A stretch of DNA of 64,000 nt from Staphylococcus schleiferi (GCF_900458895.1 NZ_LR962863.1:2108001-2172000), one strand, 5' to 3'; counted from the first letter of the stretch, positions 53,677-63,473 are shown. Translations and numbers: made by a program. Notes: generated by a model from the letters alone, not told the origin.

Positions 53677-53695
53677 AAAAGTGATGCCATATCCA

Positions 53696-53995
53696 TTATG
53701 CCTTTGAAATGTAGCTAATCAGTTGGATTTTAACGGGTACTTCTTTTATGCGATTTGGATTTTGACCTTTACTTGTTGTAAATGTCGCATCAACAAAATC
53801 ATTTTTATGGTTCAAACGATATGTTGCGACATACGTTTCCCAATCATGATCAAAATTTGGTTTTAATGCAATTACACGTTTCAACTCACCTGTTGCATCT
53901 ATAATTGAATAACCTGTAATATTTTCAAGCTCACGTCCGAGTTCAATTAAAGACATGTCGCGACCTTCTAATAACTCAAATTCCTTTTCATACAT
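53696..53995 (-). CDS. Conserved hypothetical protein, 99 residues
   Basis: A soluble product starting MYEKEFELLEGRDMSLIELG and containing VIALKPNFDHDWETYVATYR. I use ATG 53995, 7 bases after GAGGG, rather than the TTG just before it. Followed by a terminator. No family recognised; no signal peptide. Confidence 0.6.
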   Translation of the reverse strand: MYEKEFELLEGRDMSLIELGRELENITGYSIIDATGELKRVIALKPNFDHDWETYVATYRLNHKNDFVDATFTTSKGQNPNRIKEVPVKIQLISYISKA

Positions 53996-54123
53996 GTGCA
54001 ATCCCTCTTTTCTGTACGTTCATATATGTGTTTTTAATACCCTCTCCATTTTAACATCAAACGCTTGAGATGTAGTCAATGAGTGAAGGCTTTCCATTAC
54101 GCGCCTTTATAATTTGCGTGTGG

Positions 54124-54504
54124 TTAATGTTGCTTGTCGTTTGAATCTGAAGTTGCTTGTTCTTTATGCACTTCATTCGTCTTTTTATGTGTAGACGCCT
54201 TTTCATTAGCGCTTGTTGGTTCTTTTGTATGATTGGCTTTTTGATGGTTTTTTTCTTTTTCTTGCGGTTTATCTTTTTTCTTTTCTGTATCCGTTGATTT
54301 ACCTTCATCAATAGATTTTTCTACATTTTTAATTTGATGATCTAAATCATCACCTTGCTTTTTTAACTTCTCATTTTCTTGTTGGAGTGTTTTTTGCTCT
54401 TTTTCTAGCGATTGAATTTCATTTTGCAGTTTATCCTTTTCACTCTTCCCACAACCAGACAAAACAAATGTGAGTGTCACAAGTATAATTAGCCATTTTT
54501 TCAT
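54124..54504 (-). CDS. Lipoprotein with Lys/Glu-rich coiled coil
   Basis: A 126-residue predicted lipoprotein: signal peptide MKKWLIILVTLTFVLSGCGK with lipobox LSGC (Cys about residue 18), then a heptad-like coiled coil (LQNEIQSLEKEQKTLQQENE) and a low-complexity polar tail of Lys, Glu, Thr and His. Function unknown; such lipoproteins often line the outer face of the membrane. Confidence 0.65.
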   Translation of the reverse strand: MKKWLIILVTLTFVLSGCGKSEKDKLQNEIQSLEKEQKTLQQENEKLKKQGDDLDHQIKNVEKSIDEGKSTDTEKKKDKPQEKEKNHQKANHTKEPTSANEKASTHKKTNEVHKEQATSDSNDKQH

Positions 54505-54688
54505 TTTCTTTCTCCCATATCAAAAAATACTTCTCTTTTATTCTATCATGGTTTTACACTTCTAGCATAACGAGGCTATGCGCATCGTGATAAAAAATCT
54601 GAATTCACTCTTAACTTCTTTAGCCTTTCCTTATTACAAAAATAGAGACTATCTTCGAAAACAGCTCGATTCGCACTTCCCTAACGTC

Positions 54689-55144
54689 TTAATGCTCAAG
54701 ATTTTTAACCATCGTATACTTTTCGACTTGATAACCTAACTTTTGGTTCAATGCTATCATAGCTTCATTATTCTTATCCACTTTGCCAATCAACTGATGT
54801 GCCCCTCGTTTGATTGCCCACTGCTCAATTTCTTGTTTGAATTGCTCTGCATAGCCTTGTTTACGATAAGCAGGTGTTACATAAAGAGATTCAATCGTCA
54901 CTGTTTGAGAAGTACCATCAAAATGCGCCCATCCATACGCTTGAACTCTATCGTCGTCTTCCCTCATCACACCTAGCCAGTCTTGTGTATAGCGCAACCG
55001 ACGTTCAATCATTTCTTCGTATAATGCAATTTCCATCTGACTCACAGTCTTTTTATTGCTATGACGCTGTTCATACAACATTTGTACATGTATTGATGCC
55101 ACTTGATGTATATAATGGTGATTTTCTGGTTTCAGTAAAAACAT
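54689..55144 (-). CDS. GNAT-family N-acetyltransferase
   Basis: A 151-residue acetyltransferase with the core VTIESLYVTPAYRKQGYAEQ (acetyl-CoA P-loop region RKQGYA) and IGKVDKNNEAMIALNQKLGY, the usual GNAT ending motif. N-terminus HYIHQVASIHVQMLYEQRHS. Divergent from the DUF1129 gene. Substrate unknown. Confidence 0.85.
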   Translation of the reverse strand: MFLLKPENHHYIHQVASIHVQMLYEQRHSNKKTVSQMEIALYEEMIERRLRYTQDWLGVMREDDDRVQAYGWAHFDGTSQTVTIESLYVTPAYRKQGYAEQFKQEIEQWAIKRGAHQLIGKVDKNNEAMIALNQKLGYQVEKYTMVKNLEH

Positions 55145-55241
55145 AAGGGATTCCTCTCTCTTAAGTATTGATTTATTTCTATAAAATCGTCATAATAGTG
55201 ACAGTTTAATGTTGAACCGAATAAAGGGAGGTGCATGACCA

Positions 55242-55925
55242 ATGAAGACAACTAACGAACTCATGAAAGAAAATAATGTTAAGTCATTGCGCTTAAATAA
55301 TACAGACCGTCAAATATTTGAAAGCTATATGACATATGTACGCGCAGATATGCGGGTCAATGCACATGACTCAGAAATTGTTCTACAACGTATTTTGACG
55401 CATTTGCTTAATGCTGAAAATAAAGGGATGCATGCGATGGATTTTTTTAATCATGATCCCAAAAAACATGCAATCCAAACGATTAAAGAGTTACCCAACC
55501 ATACATTTATCAATATATTTCGTTATATTTTCCAACATATTATTTTTTTATTAGGCCTCTTTTGCTTTTTAAAAGGTTTTTTAGGCTTCTTTATCAATGA
55601 TACCCGAATTTATCTTTATACTTTCCCGTTCACTTTTATTTTAGGTATTTTTATTACATTTTTGTTTGTTTGGGCTTGCTTTAAAATGGTACAGCTGCAA
55701 GCTTTTAGCTATTCCCGAATTGCCTGGCTTTTAGGTTACATAGTTTTAATCGCTTTAGTGGTGATTATTTTTATTGTTTTCTTCTTCCCACAAAACTTTT
55801 TACAGTTTGGTCCTTATATTCATATCAGCAATTGGGCTTTTATTGTGGCATCACTCATTATTGTGCCTGTAGGTGCTTATTTACAGAATCACAAACAGAA
55901 ACAGACCGGACCTTCATGGCGCTAA
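55242..55925 (+). CDS. DUF1129 family membrane protein
   Basis: A 227-residue protein with a soluble N-terminus (about 1-90, containing DRQIFESYMTYVRADMRVNA) and four membrane helices (IIFLLGLFCFLKGFLGFF and FPFTFILGIFITFLFVWACF, then two more). This layout matches DUF1129. RBS GGGAGG before ATG. Function unknown; the soluble domain may sit in the cytoplasm. Confidence 0.75.
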   Translation: MKTTNELMKENNVKSLRLNNTDRQIFESYMTYVRADMRVNAHDSEIVLQRILTHLLNAENKGMHAMDFFNHDPKKHAIQTIKELPNHTFINIFRYIFQHIIFLLGLFCFLKGFLGFFINDTRIYLYTFPFTFILGIFITFLFVWACFKMVQLQAFSYSRIAWLLGYIVLIALVVIIFIVFFFPQNFLQFGPYIHISNWAFIVASLIIVPVGAYLQNHKQKQTGPSWR

Positions 55926-56061
55926 AGTTAAGCACGGCCACCGTCCAAAGTAAAGCGACGACGCTTTCTTATATTACATATGAATCTTCAAAAGTACTAA
56001 GGTGCTTGAAGGCAGGCGTAAAAAATAAAACTTCTTCGCACCCTTAATTTGTGCTTAAATG

Positions 56062-56103
56062 ATTAAAAAAGGGGCTAGGAGCATATCCTAGCCTCGTTTT
56101 TTA
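56062..56103 (+). terminator. Bidirectional terminator between the DUF1129 and MFS genes
   Basis: AAAAAAGGGGCTAGGAgcataTCCTAGCCTCgTTTTTT. The plus strand ends the DUF1129 transcript, and the minus strand could end the efflux gene at 56179. Confidence 0.88.
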
Positions 56104-56178
56104 GTTACTATTTAAATCACTTCGCAAATGAAGCCCTATTTATCTCCTCAGTTGTCCAGCCTCTTTTCTGTATCGAAT

Positions 56179-57384
56179 TTAGCTCGCTTCAACTGTCTTT
56201 GGGCTTTTTTTAGTAAATAAAATCAATACAAAACCTAATGCTAATGATAATGCAGAGACATAGAAGACATTGCCTAAACCAATCCAATCACTCATGGCAC
56301 CGCCTAGCAGGTTTCCTAACAACTGGCCGACAACCATTGCATTTGCAAATAATGTTGAAGCATAACCTGGAAATTGTGGCAAAATATCTTGAAAGTAGCT
56401 AATCCCTATACCTAATAAAACAGCTAAAAATGCTGCAAGTAAGACTTGACCGATTAACATCATTCTCACACTTTCAAACACGCCGATACTTCCAAAAAAG
56501 AGACTGCCACAAACAGCCGCAATAGCTAGCAGCGTTCGTGTTTGAACCTTACTCGCAACAATGCCTAAAATAATCATAAAAGGCACTTCTAAACCTGCAC
56601 ATAAACTTGCTAAATGACCTACATATTTCTCTTCTTCACCAAGATATTTCGTAACAAAAAGTGGCATATTGAGTGTGTACATCCATTGCCCAATATGTAA
56701 TAACACAAAAGCAACAAATGGCACGATAAGATAGCGATGTCTCAACATAGAAGGCGCATTTTGTTCCGTATGTTTCGCTGTACGCGTGGGTTGTTTCGTC
56801 TTGATATCTTTGAAAAAGAAGACTTGTAAAAGTAGCGTTGTCAAAATGATTGCGACAGTGCCTCCGAACAGCCCGCTATAGCCCCATGACTGATTAAGGA
56901 TGTTGCCCACTAATGGTCCAAATAAGAAACCAAATGAAAACATAGACCGCAGCACAGAATTCGCAAAAACGGCGCGACTGCTTGAAGTCGACTGATCAAT
57001 AGATTCTCTCGCAGATGCATAAAGTTGTGGCATTGCAGGCGCGAACAGCCCTTGAAAAATGGCATATAAAATAATAAATAGCGTAATAGAATGAATAAAA
57101 AAGGGGAGTGCAAAGCTAATCGCGCCCATAAATAACCCAATAATAATTAATAACTTACGATTCACAGCATGCGTGTCTGAAAAACGCGCTACAATACTAT
57201 TCATTGTGAATTGGCTAATTGCCGCAAGTGCCAATAATAATCCAAACTGATTGGTAGTCATCCCGAGTTGGTTTGTTGCAAATAGCACAAAAAAAGGTAC
57301 TGTAATGGCAATCCCCATGCCAATCAGCATCATGTTGACTAAAAAGAGCTTATAATTTTTAATAGTTAATAATTCCCGAAACAT
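56179..57384 (-). CDS. SetA/SetB-like sugar efflux MFS transporter
   Basis: A 401-residue, 12-helix transporter. It starts FRELLTIKNYKLFLVNMMLI and contains IVARFSDTHAVNRKLLIIIG in the motif A loop, GLFAPAMPQLYASARESID, a stretch typical of the SET family, and FLFGPLVGNILNQSWGYSGL for motif C. SET pumps export sugars such as lactose or phosphosugar-related compounds. Substrate here is unproven. Monocistronic; the LysR regulator gene lies upstream on the same strand. Confidence 0.82.
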   Translation of the reverse strand: MFRELLTIKNYKLFLVNMMLIGMGIAITVPFFVLFATNQLGMTTNQFGLLLALAAISQFTMNSIVARFSDTHAVNRKLLIIIGLFMGAISFALPFFIHSITLFIILYAIFQGLFAPAMPQLYASARESIDQSTSSSRAVFANSVLRSMFSFGFLFGPLVGNILNQSWGYSGLFGGTVAIILTTLLLQVFFFKDIKTKQPTRTAKHTEQNAPSMLRHRYLIVPFVAFVLLHIGQWMYTLNMPLFVTKYLGEEEKYVGHLASLCAGLEVPFMIILGIVASKVQTRTLLAIAAVCGSLFFGSIGVFESVRMMLIGQVLLAAFLAVLLGIGISYFQDILPQFPGYASTLFANAMVVGQLLGNLLGGAMSDWIGLGNVFYVSALSLALGFVLILFTKKSPKTVEAS

Positions 57385-57479
57385 TTGTTTTCTCCTTAAT
57401 ACGTAATTATCTTCTTTCTTAAATGACTTTACATCATCCCTTACTTTTTCTTCTGTTTACCTAAAAAAGCACGCCCTTA

Positions 57480-57506
57480 AACCATCGCACGTAAACGTGC
57501 AATGGT
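57480..57506 (-). terminator. Hairpin after the LysR gene
   Basis: ACCATTGCACGTttACGTGCgATGGT, a strong 12-bp stem, followed by TTTAAGG and shortly after TTTTTTAG on the minus strand. Confidence 0.65.
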
Positions 57507-57511
57507 ATGCG

Positions 57512-58378
57512 TTACATCTGATCAAGATGTAGATATTCTTTGAAAACATTAATAAATGAGCTCACTTGCGGTAATTGCATCATACTCATGTCATAACTTA
57601 AATATGTAGAACGCACGAGCGAATGTGCTTCTATGTCTACTTTTAACATCTCGAATTGTGTAATATCTAAGTCTTTCACCATAATTTCTGGTAATATGGT
57701 CACGCCAACACCGCTCAAAAGTAACGCTTTACATGTTGCAACTTGATCCACCTTAATTCTTGCATGATAATCTTGAGACATATGTTGTTGATACCACGTT
57801 TTAATTTGATTAATGTAAACTGGATCAGCCTGAAATTCGATGAAAGGCAATTTATGTAGCTCATCTTTTTTATTTTTAGGATAAATAAAATAGTGTTTAT
57901 CGTCCATTAAATGATCATTATGCATATTTAGCAAAGGATTCCCGCGAACAATCATAATATGATAATCGTTATGATTCGCTTTAATATGTTCACTTGAACC
58001 CACTTGTAATTCAATTTCAACATTTGGAAATTCAGTTGTATAACGATTTAACACTTCAGGTAACACTGTTTGACCCACCAGTGATGAACAACCAATCGAT
58101 AGTGTCCCGTTAATCGCACCCACATGTGCTTTAATTTTATCTTGAAACAAGCGCTCTTGCTTTAACATTGATTTTGCATGCGCTATTACCATCGCACCTT
58201 CAGTTGTCGTAATTAACTGCTTTTTTGTTCGGATGAAAATCTCAACACCAAAATGTCTTTCTATAGATTTAAGACGTTGCGTCACTGCAGGTTGAGAAAT
58301 GTATAGTCTTTCAGCTGCTTTTCTCAATGTACGTGTCTCATCTAAAGTAATTAACAACCGATAATCATCAATCTTCAT
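57512..58378 (-). CDS. LysR-family transcriptional regulator
   Basis: A 288-residue regulator: N-terminal winged helix with TRTLRKAAERLYISQPAVTQ and RLKSIERHFGVEIFIRTKKQ, then a substrate-binding domain (about 90-288, starting GTLSIGCSSLVGQTVLPEVL). It probably controls the adjacent sugar-efflux gene or itself, but no operator was identified. The effector is unknown. Confidence 0.88.
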   Translation of the reverse strand: MKIDDYRLLITLDETRTLRKAAERLYISQPAVTQRLKSIERHFGVEIFIRTKKQLITTTEGAMVIAHAKSMLKQERLFQDKIKAHVGAINGTLSIGCSSLVGQTVLPEVLNRYTTEFPNVEIELQVGSSEHIKANHNDYHIMIVRGNPLLNMHNDHLMDDKHYFIYPKNKKDELHKLPFIEFQADPVYINQIKTWYQQHMSQDYHARIKVDQVATCKALLLSGVGVTILPEIMVKDLDITQFEMLKVDIEAHSLVRSTYLSYDMSMMQLPQVSSFINVFKEYLHLDQM

Positions 58379-58404
58379 CGTAGCGCCTCCTCAAAATAAA
58401 AGAA

Positions 58405-58435
58405 CACTAGACAAACAGAACATTGTCCAGTGTGC
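58405..58435 (-). terminator. Terminator of the DUF402 gene
   Basis: ACACTgGACA...TGTCtAGTGT followed by TCTTTTATTTTG on the minus strand. Confidence 0.75.
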
Positions 58436-58501
58436 TTGTATACTTTCACAGCACACGCTGGGTTGGTTGTAACGGTGTGTGAAAAACATTTCTTTTAATC
58501 A

Positions 58502-59065
58502 CTAATACTGTTTATGCTTTTCTTTTTTCTGATACTTATGCTTGATTTTCTGATAGCAGTACATTGCCCGTCTTTCGATACTTTCAAAGTCCTCGTCAAT
58601 CTGGATCATGAGTTGGTGTGCAATCACATAAGCCTCGTGGTATTGCTTTCTTGTAATTTGCTTCGTTTTCAGTGCATATTCCAAGTCGTCTTGATCAACA
58701 AGTTCATATCGGCCGTTAGGTAGTGCGAGCACATCTAAGCACAAGTCTAACGTGCGTGCCTTACCTTTTTGCGTAATATTTTTTAAATTAATATCAAAAT
58801 AATATTGCAATGGTTGTCCTTTATCATTAAACATGACAGTCATACTGTAACGCTTTTTTTCTGGTAATATTTGCAACCACTGATAGTTATCATCAGCCAC
58901 GACTATCTTTTTACCTACAACAGTCACCTCTAATGGCTCTCTCACCTTTTTAATTGTAATTAAACCTATGATGCCTTTAAATTTGTTATTGTTCACTTTA
59001 ACTTCGATATAATCATGGTCTAAGAGGCGACGCCAGTGACGTTTATCAATATATTTCACTTTCAC
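58502..59065 (-). CDS. DUF402 domain protein
   Basis: A 187-residue protein with a central DUF402 domain: MFNDKGQPLQYYFDINLKNI and LDLCLDVLALPNGRYELVDQ, which includes the conserved acidic metal-binding positions of this family. It ends in a basic tail. I start at GTG 59065 (VKVKYIDK), nine bases after AAGGGGG. DUF402 includes the nucleoside di/triphosphate phosphatase Ntdp of S. aureus, but this copy is distinct and its substrate unknown. Confidence 0.75.
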   Translation of the reverse strand: MKVKYIDKRHWRRLLDHDYIEVKVNNNKFKGIIGLITIKKVREPLEVTVVGKKIVVADDNYQWLQILPEKKRYSMTVMFNDKGQPLQYYFDINLKNITQKGKARTLDLCLDVLALPNGRYELVDQDDLEYALKTKQITRKQYHEAYVIAHQLMIQIDEDFESIERRAMYCYQKIKHKYQKKEKHKQY

Positions 59066-59288
59066 AGCCACCAACCCCCTTTCGTACATTATATATAAAT
59101 CAGCGTTATATGTCACTTCTCTCAGTTTCTAACCGTTTTGAAATTTGTTCATCCATGCCTCGATGATAGATGTCAGTCTGTCTAAAGCTGCGTGCTGTGT
59201 AATATTTATTATGCGTTCAATTTAAGCGTGGACGTTGATTTTCTGAAAGATGAGAACATCGTACGATTTCATACATCTTAATATGAAA

Positions 59289-59356
59289 CAAAAAACATAC
59301 TAAAGTGTATACAATCGTTAGGTTCTCATCACCTTAACATCCACCTTAGTATGTTT
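59289..59356 (-). terminator. Long hairpin terminator of the cupin gene
   Basis: AAACATACTAA ... TTAGTATGTTT with inner AGGT/ACCT pairs, followed by TTTTTG on the minus strand. The rest of 59066-59439 shows no gene. Confidence 0.7.
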
Positions 59357-59439
59357 AAAATCACAACCACTGTCTCCCATCATCGCCCTATATGTTATGG
59401 GATTGATGTAATGAGGTCACATTCCTCATTCCCTTTCAT

Positions 59440-59916
59440 TTACACATTCTTTTTCGCATATTTTTGAATGATTGTTTTATGCTCAGGATAAGTTTCTATA
59501 AGCTCATCTTGTGTGAATAATTCAAAATGTTCAAATTGAAATGCCGGTTGTACCATACAACCTACTACCGCAAAACTATTTTCTTGTTCAATAGAAGATG
59601 CAAAAATGGTATTTTTAGGTACAACAAATTGTAATACATCACCATTTGCTACATCGGGACCAAGTTGCACAGTTTCATATGTGTGATCAGGATGTATCAT
59701 ATGAATTGTGAGTGTGTGCCCAGCATGAAAGTACCATATTTCATCAGCATCAATGCGATGAAAATGAGAAATGTTTGCGTCTTCTAATAAAAAATAAATG
59801 CTTGAATAATTTGGACGGCCTTCTGTCTGATCTGGACTTAATATCGTTTCACGATAATATCCCCCTTCAGGATGAGGGGTTAAATTAAGATGCTGTATCC
59901 ATTCTTGAACATTCAT
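59440..59916 (-). CDS. Cupin family protein (DUF985/Cupin_5)
   Basis: A 158-residue single-domain cupin. It shows LTPHPEGGYYRETILS, SIYFLLEDANISHFHRIDAD with the metal-type His pair, EIWYFHAGHTLTIHM, and CMVQPAFQFEHFELF at the end, which are the DUF985 hallmarks. Function unknown for most members. RBS GGGAGGC before ATG. Confidence 0.9.
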   Translation of the reverse strand: MNVQEWIQHLNLTPHPEGGYYRETILSPDQTEGRPNYSSIYFLLEDANISHFHRIDADEIWYFHAGHTLTIHMIHPDHTYETVQLGPDVANGDVLQFVVPKNTIFASSIEQENSFAVVGCMVQPAFQFEHFELFTQDELIETYPEHKTIIQKYAKKNV

Positions 59917-59939
59917 AATAAATGCCTCCCAAAGATTTA

Positions 59940-60653
59940 TTATAGTTCAACATTATGAAAGACACGTTGTACATCTTCAAGGTCTTCTAATACGTCAATC
60001 AATTTTTCAAAAGTCGCTTGGTCTTCATCAGAAAGTTGCACTTCTGTTTGCGGTAACATTTCAAATTCTGCAACTTCAAAGTCAGTGACGCCCATGTCGC
60101 GTAAAGCTTGTTGAACTGTAGCAAACTGATCAGGTTCAGCATAGACGATTGTCAAATCACCTTCTTCAACTACGTCACGAACATCTATATCGTTTTCCAT
60201 TAATGCTTCAAGTACAGCATCTGCATCAAAACCTTCAAAGGCAAATGTCGCTGTGTGATCGAACATATAAGCAACTGAACCAGAAACACCCATATTTCCT
60301 CCATTTTTACCAAATGCGGCTCTTACATCAGATGCCGTACGATTAACATTGTTTGTTAAAGCGTCAACGATGACCATGGAGCCACTTGGACCAAAACCTT
60401 CATAACGTAACGCATCGAAATTTTCTTCGCCGCCACCTTTAGCTTTGTCGATTGCTCTTTCAATAATATGGTTGGGTACAGAATAAGTTTTAGCACGTTC
60501 AAGTACAAGTTTTAACGCTTGGTTTGACTCTGGATCTGGCTCTCCTGATTTTGCGGCCACATAGATTTCTTTACCAAATTTTGCATAAATACGACTTGTA
60601 TTTTTATCTTTTTGTGCTTTCTTTTCTTTAATGTTATTCCATTTACGTCCCAT
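59940..60653 (-). CDS. yebC: YebC/PmpR family protein
   Basis: A 238-residue protein: [20 protein letters not shown] at the start, [20 protein letters not shown], and VEGDLT-type strands typical of YebC. Recent work links YebC to relief of ribosome stalling at proline stretches; older annotation calls it a transcription regulator. I start at ATG 60653 (MGRKWNNI). Full length. Confidence 0.92.
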   Translation of the reverse strand: MGRKWNNIKEKKAQKDKNTSRIYAKFGKEIYVAAKSGEPDPESNQALKLVLERAKTYSVPNHIIERAIDKAKGGGEENFDALRYEGFGPSGSMVIVDALTNNVNRTASDVRAAFGKNGGNMGVSGSVAYMFDHTATFAFEGFDADAVLEALMENDIDVRDVVEEGDLTIVYAEPDQFATVQQALRDMGVTDFEVAEFEMLPQTEVQLSDEDQATFEKLIDVLEDLEDVQRVFHNVEL

Positions 60654-60727
60654 TACTTCCATCTCGCTTTCACATGCTTTTTTGAATACTCTTTATTATA
60701 CATGGAAATTTTACAGTATGGCAAATT

Positions 60728-61735
60728 CTACTCAATGTGAACAGGTTGTACGAATAATCGTTGTACTAATTCATGCGCCGTTTGCTGATCTGACGCGTGA
60801 TAAATCAACAACCGCCCATCTTGATATAATGTCATTTCATAGTCTTTATATTGTAATCGTTTAATAAAATGATTTTCGATTAAACATGTCACACTAGGAT
60901 GGATTTTTGCTGAAAACTGCTCTGGAGAGAGTCTATATTGATAAACGCCACCACACAGTAATTGTGTTTGTTCAAGTTGTTTATGATTTAATCGATCATA
61001 TTGATGTTGAGCACAAACTTTACAATCTTCTTCTTTCAATGCTTTGATAGACAATGTTTTCATTTTGCCACGATAAATATCCATTGTCGTCATACGATAA
61101 GAAAAATCACCATGCATCAAATAATGGAAGACTTCTGCTACAACCAGACTACTCGCCATATGAACAGCGGGCGGAAGAACACCATTAATATCACAACTTT
61201 CCATTGTATCTGGTACGTCTGGCATTACACAATGTAAGCATGGACCATCTTGATGAATTGGAAAAACACTCACTTGGCTCCCCACTACTGCCCCATAAAT
61301 ATAAGGAATATTTAACTTTCTAGAGGCTTCATTAACTAAATAACGTGTTTCAAATCGATCAAGTCCATCTAAAATCATGTCGGGTTGCGTTTCATTGAGG
61401 ATACCCAATATGTTCCTTGCTGTAATCTCCTCATTCAATGGTTCTATCGTCACTTCATGGTTCATTGCTGACAGATGTTGTTGTAATGCAAATACTTTCG
61501 GCGTCATAGCTTGTACATCTGCTTCAGTATAGCCACTTTGACGATGTAAATTAGATAAGGACACCACGTCTTTATCAACAATTGTTAAACGGCCGACACC
61601 ACTTCGCGTCAATTGCTCTGCGATACCACTGCCTAGCGCACCAACACCGATAACCATCACATGTAATTGTTGCAGTTGGACTTGTCCTTGTTGACCAAAA
61701 GGTTTAAATTTCTCTTGTCTGTTATAGCGGGTCAT
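60728..61735 (-). CDS. thiF: ThiF/MoeB/HesA adenylyltransferase
   Basis: A 335-residue E1-like enzyme that adenylates the ThiS C-terminus for sulfur loading. It starts NRQEKFKPFGQQGQVQLQQL, has the nucleotide loop IGVGALGSGIAEQL and the zinc Cys pairs CLHCVMPD and CKVCAQH. A C-terminal extension (about 250-335) is present. Its start overlaps the thiG stop. Genomic context (thiS, thiG) supports ThiF over MoeB. Confidence 0.9.
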   Translation of the reverse strand: MTRYNRQEKFKPFGQQGQVQLQQLHVMVIGVGALGSGIAEQLTRSGVGRLTIVDKDVVSLSNLHRQSGYTEADVQAMTPKVFALQQHLSAMNHEVTIEPLNEEITARNILGILNETQPDMILDGLDRFETRYLVNEASRKLNIPYIYGAVVGSQVSVFPIHQDGPCLHCVMPDVPDTMESCDINGVLPPAVHMASSLVVAEVFHYLMHGDFSYRMTTMDIYRGKMKTLSIKALKEEDCKVCAQHQYDRLNHKQLEQTQLLCGGVYQYRLSPEQFSAKIHPSVTCLIENHFIKRLQYKDYEMTLYQDGRLLIYHASDQQTAHELVQRLFVQPVHIE

Positions 61736-62505
61736 TATAAGAACCCTAACCCCTCTGATGGACTTGATTGAACAGCATTATAGCGAATAGGAATACGACC
61801 CGCTTCATAGCTCAAGCGACCCGCTTCAATACCTTTTTTCATTGCTTCTGCCATTTTCACAGAATCTTTAGCACGTGATACTGCAGAATTTAATAATATC
61901 GCATCTGCCCCAAGTTCCATCGCTTCCGCACAGTCTTTTGCTGAACCTATCCCCGCATCCACAATAACAGGAACTTGGCTTTTTTCTATAATATAACGTA
62001 AGTTTAAAGGATTGCTAATCCCTCTTCCTGTACCAATTGGCGAAGCAAGTGGCATCACGGCATGTACACCGAGCGCTTCCAAACGTTTCGCTAACACAAC
62101 ATCATCTGAAATATATGGACAAACAATGTAGCCTTTTTCTAATAAAATTTCACATGCTTTATAAGTTTCGAGGGGATCAGGTAATAATGTTTCATCATCA
62201 CCAATTACCTCTACTTTAATCATGTCACATACACCAGCTTCATTTGCCAATTCAGCAATACGTACTGCTTCTTCAGCCGTTTTCGCACCTGCTGTATTTG
62301 GAAATGTCGTAAATTTAGATAAGTCCACATTGGCTAAAGGGTTCGGCAACTTTTCATCATACAAACTCATTCGGCGTACCGCAAATGTAAGTACTTCTGT
62401 TTCAGATGCATCAATTGCACGAGATTGAATCTCTTCATTTTCGAATTTACCTGTTCCTAAAAACAATCTTGAATTGAAACTTAAATTACCAATTTTAAAC
62501 ATCAT
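61735..62505 (-). CDS. thiG: Thiazole synthase
   Basis: A 256-residue TIM-barrel enzyme forming the thiamine thiazole from 1-deoxy-D-xylulose 5-phosphate, dehydroglycine and ThiS thiocarboxylate. It has [35 protein letters not shown] with the Schiff-base Lys, [17 protein letters not shown] and [23 protein letters not shown] 62505 lies in the thiS stop (TAATG), 6 bases after GGAGG. Confidence 0.95.
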   Translation of the reverse strand: MMFKIGNLSFNSRLFLGTGKFENEEIQSRAIDASETEVLTFAVRRMSLYDEKLPNPLANVDLSKFTTFPNTAGAKTAEEAVRIAELANEAGVCDMIKVEVIGDDETLLPDPLETYKACEILLEKGYIVCPYISDDVVLAKRLEALGVHAVMPLASPIGTGRGISNPLNLRYIIEKSQVPVIVDAGIGSAKDCAEAMELGADAILLNSAVSRAKDSVKMAEAMKKGIEAGRLSYEAGRIPIRYNAVQSSPSEGLGFL

Positions 62506-62705
62506 TAACCGCCTCCAACAAATTCTAAAAGTTCTAACTGATCGTCTTCACGCACTTCAGTTGTATCCCACTCTGAGCGTTTTACAACTTCTTCGTTACG
62601 TTCAACTGCCATGCGTTTTGATTCAATACCAAAGTGATTCAATATATCACGAATCGTAGTGCCTTCATCGAAAAGTTGCCTTTCACCATTCACATATACT
62701 TGCAT
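62505..62705 (-). CDS. thiS: Sulfur carrier protein ThiS
   Basis: A 66-residue ubiquitin-like protein, [20 protein letters not shown]..., ending EFVGGG; the C-terminal Gly-Gly is adenylated by ThiF and carries sulfur as a thiocarboxylate. ATG 62705 follows AAAGGAG. It lies 5 bases after the tenI stop. Confidence 0.93.
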   Translation of the reverse strand: MQVYVNGERQLFDEGTTIRDILNHFGIESKRMAVERNEEVVKRSEWDTTEVREDDQLELLEFVGGG

Positions 62706-62710
62706 TACCT

Positions 62711-63295
62711 TCACTCCTTTGCACGCCAATAAGTGACCATTTGTCTAAACTGATGGATTTCGTTTGAAAACGCACTTCCGATACATGCGATCCCCGAAAA
62801 ACCTGTAGGAACGTTTTGGATTGTCTCAAGACGAATGCCTCCAATTGCAATAATAGGAAAGTCAATAGACAACACTGCTGCAATTTCACTAGAGGATCGT
62901 GGTGGCTGATGGGGCTTAGAGGGTGTGGGAAAGAGATGACCAAACAATACGAAATCAAAATGTTGGGCTTGCGCATAGCGAATACTATTTTCAGAATGCG
63001 TAGACATACTAATACGATAATCCGGCGACTTCTGTTTGATATGTTCGGCGTTAACATCACCTTCTCTGAAATGAAGGCGATGAATGCCCAATTGCTCGGC
63101 AAGCTGCACATCCGTATGTACAATCATTTTAGATTTTGGAAAACCTTCATCATGCAACTTTAAAATCCAATTTTCTAGTTCAGGCTTTCTCATAGGTGTC
63201 CTGAAAATGACGCCATCAATATCAGGTTCAATTGCACACAAGCGTTGAATATGCGTATAATCAAGCCTTTGATAAGGTGTAACCACTACAATCAT
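62711..63295 (-). CDS. tenI: Thiazole tautomerase TenI / ThiE-like protein
   Basis: A 195-residue TIM-barrel protein of the thiamine phosphate synthase superfamily, IVVVTPYQRLDYTHIQRLC at the start, MIVHTDVQLAEQLGIHRLHF, FDFVLFGHLFPTPSKP, IIAIGGIRLETIQNVP. Position first in the operon and its divergence from ThiE favour TenI, which aromatises the thiazole. I start at ATG 63295, nine bases after AAGGAGG. Preceded by the TPP riboswitch. Confidence 0.88.
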   Translation of the reverse strand: MIVVVTPYQRLDYTHIQRLCAIEPDIDGVIFRTPMRKPELENWILKLHDEGFPKSKMIVHTDVQLAEQLGIHRLHFREGDVNAEHIKQKSPDYRISMSTHSENSIRYAQAQHFDFVLFGHLFPTPSKPHQPPRSSSEIAAVLSIDFPIIAIGGIRLETIQNVPTGFSGIACIGSAFSNEIHQFRQMVTYWRAKE

Positions 63296-63319
63296 CGTAT
63301 CCATCCTCCTTAACGCAAC

Positions 63320-63360
63320 AAAAAAAGCTACTTTTCATAAATCAAATTAAGAAAAGTAGC
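63320..63360 (-). terminator. TPP-controlled terminator
   Basis: GCTACTTTTCTTAA ... TTATGAAAAGTAGC followed by TTTTTTTG on the minus strand, between the aptamer and tenI. It is the expression platform. Confidence 0.88.
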
Positions 63361-63380
63361 GTGTTATTCCCACGAATTCA

Positions 63381-63473
63381 GCCACTTTCCTACGCCAGTA
63401 CGAACTGGATCAGGTTCAGGAATTTTGAAATCGCATTTCAATCTCAGCCATTCGCAATGGCACTTCCAGTGGA
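63381..63473 (-). promoter_or_regulatory. TPP riboswitch (THI element)
   Basis: On the minus strand GGAAGTGCCATTGCGAATGG then CTGAGATT, and the conserved 3' block CCTGATCCAGTTCGTACTGG then CGTAGGAAAGTGG. These match the thi-box core CUGAGA and ACCUGAUC..CGUAGGGA. TPP binding should promote the terminator and repress tenI-thiSGF. Confidence 0.95.

Noticed and set aside
54057..54311. Lys-rich frame overlapping the lipoprotein gene
   Set aside because: A shifted reading of the lipoprotein's repetitive A-rich sequence; no RBS, whereas the lipoprotein has a clear signal peptide and lipobox.
62683..63123. 146-codon frame antisense-shifted within tenI
   Set aside because: Same strand but different frame of the well-supported tenI; no RBS or family features.
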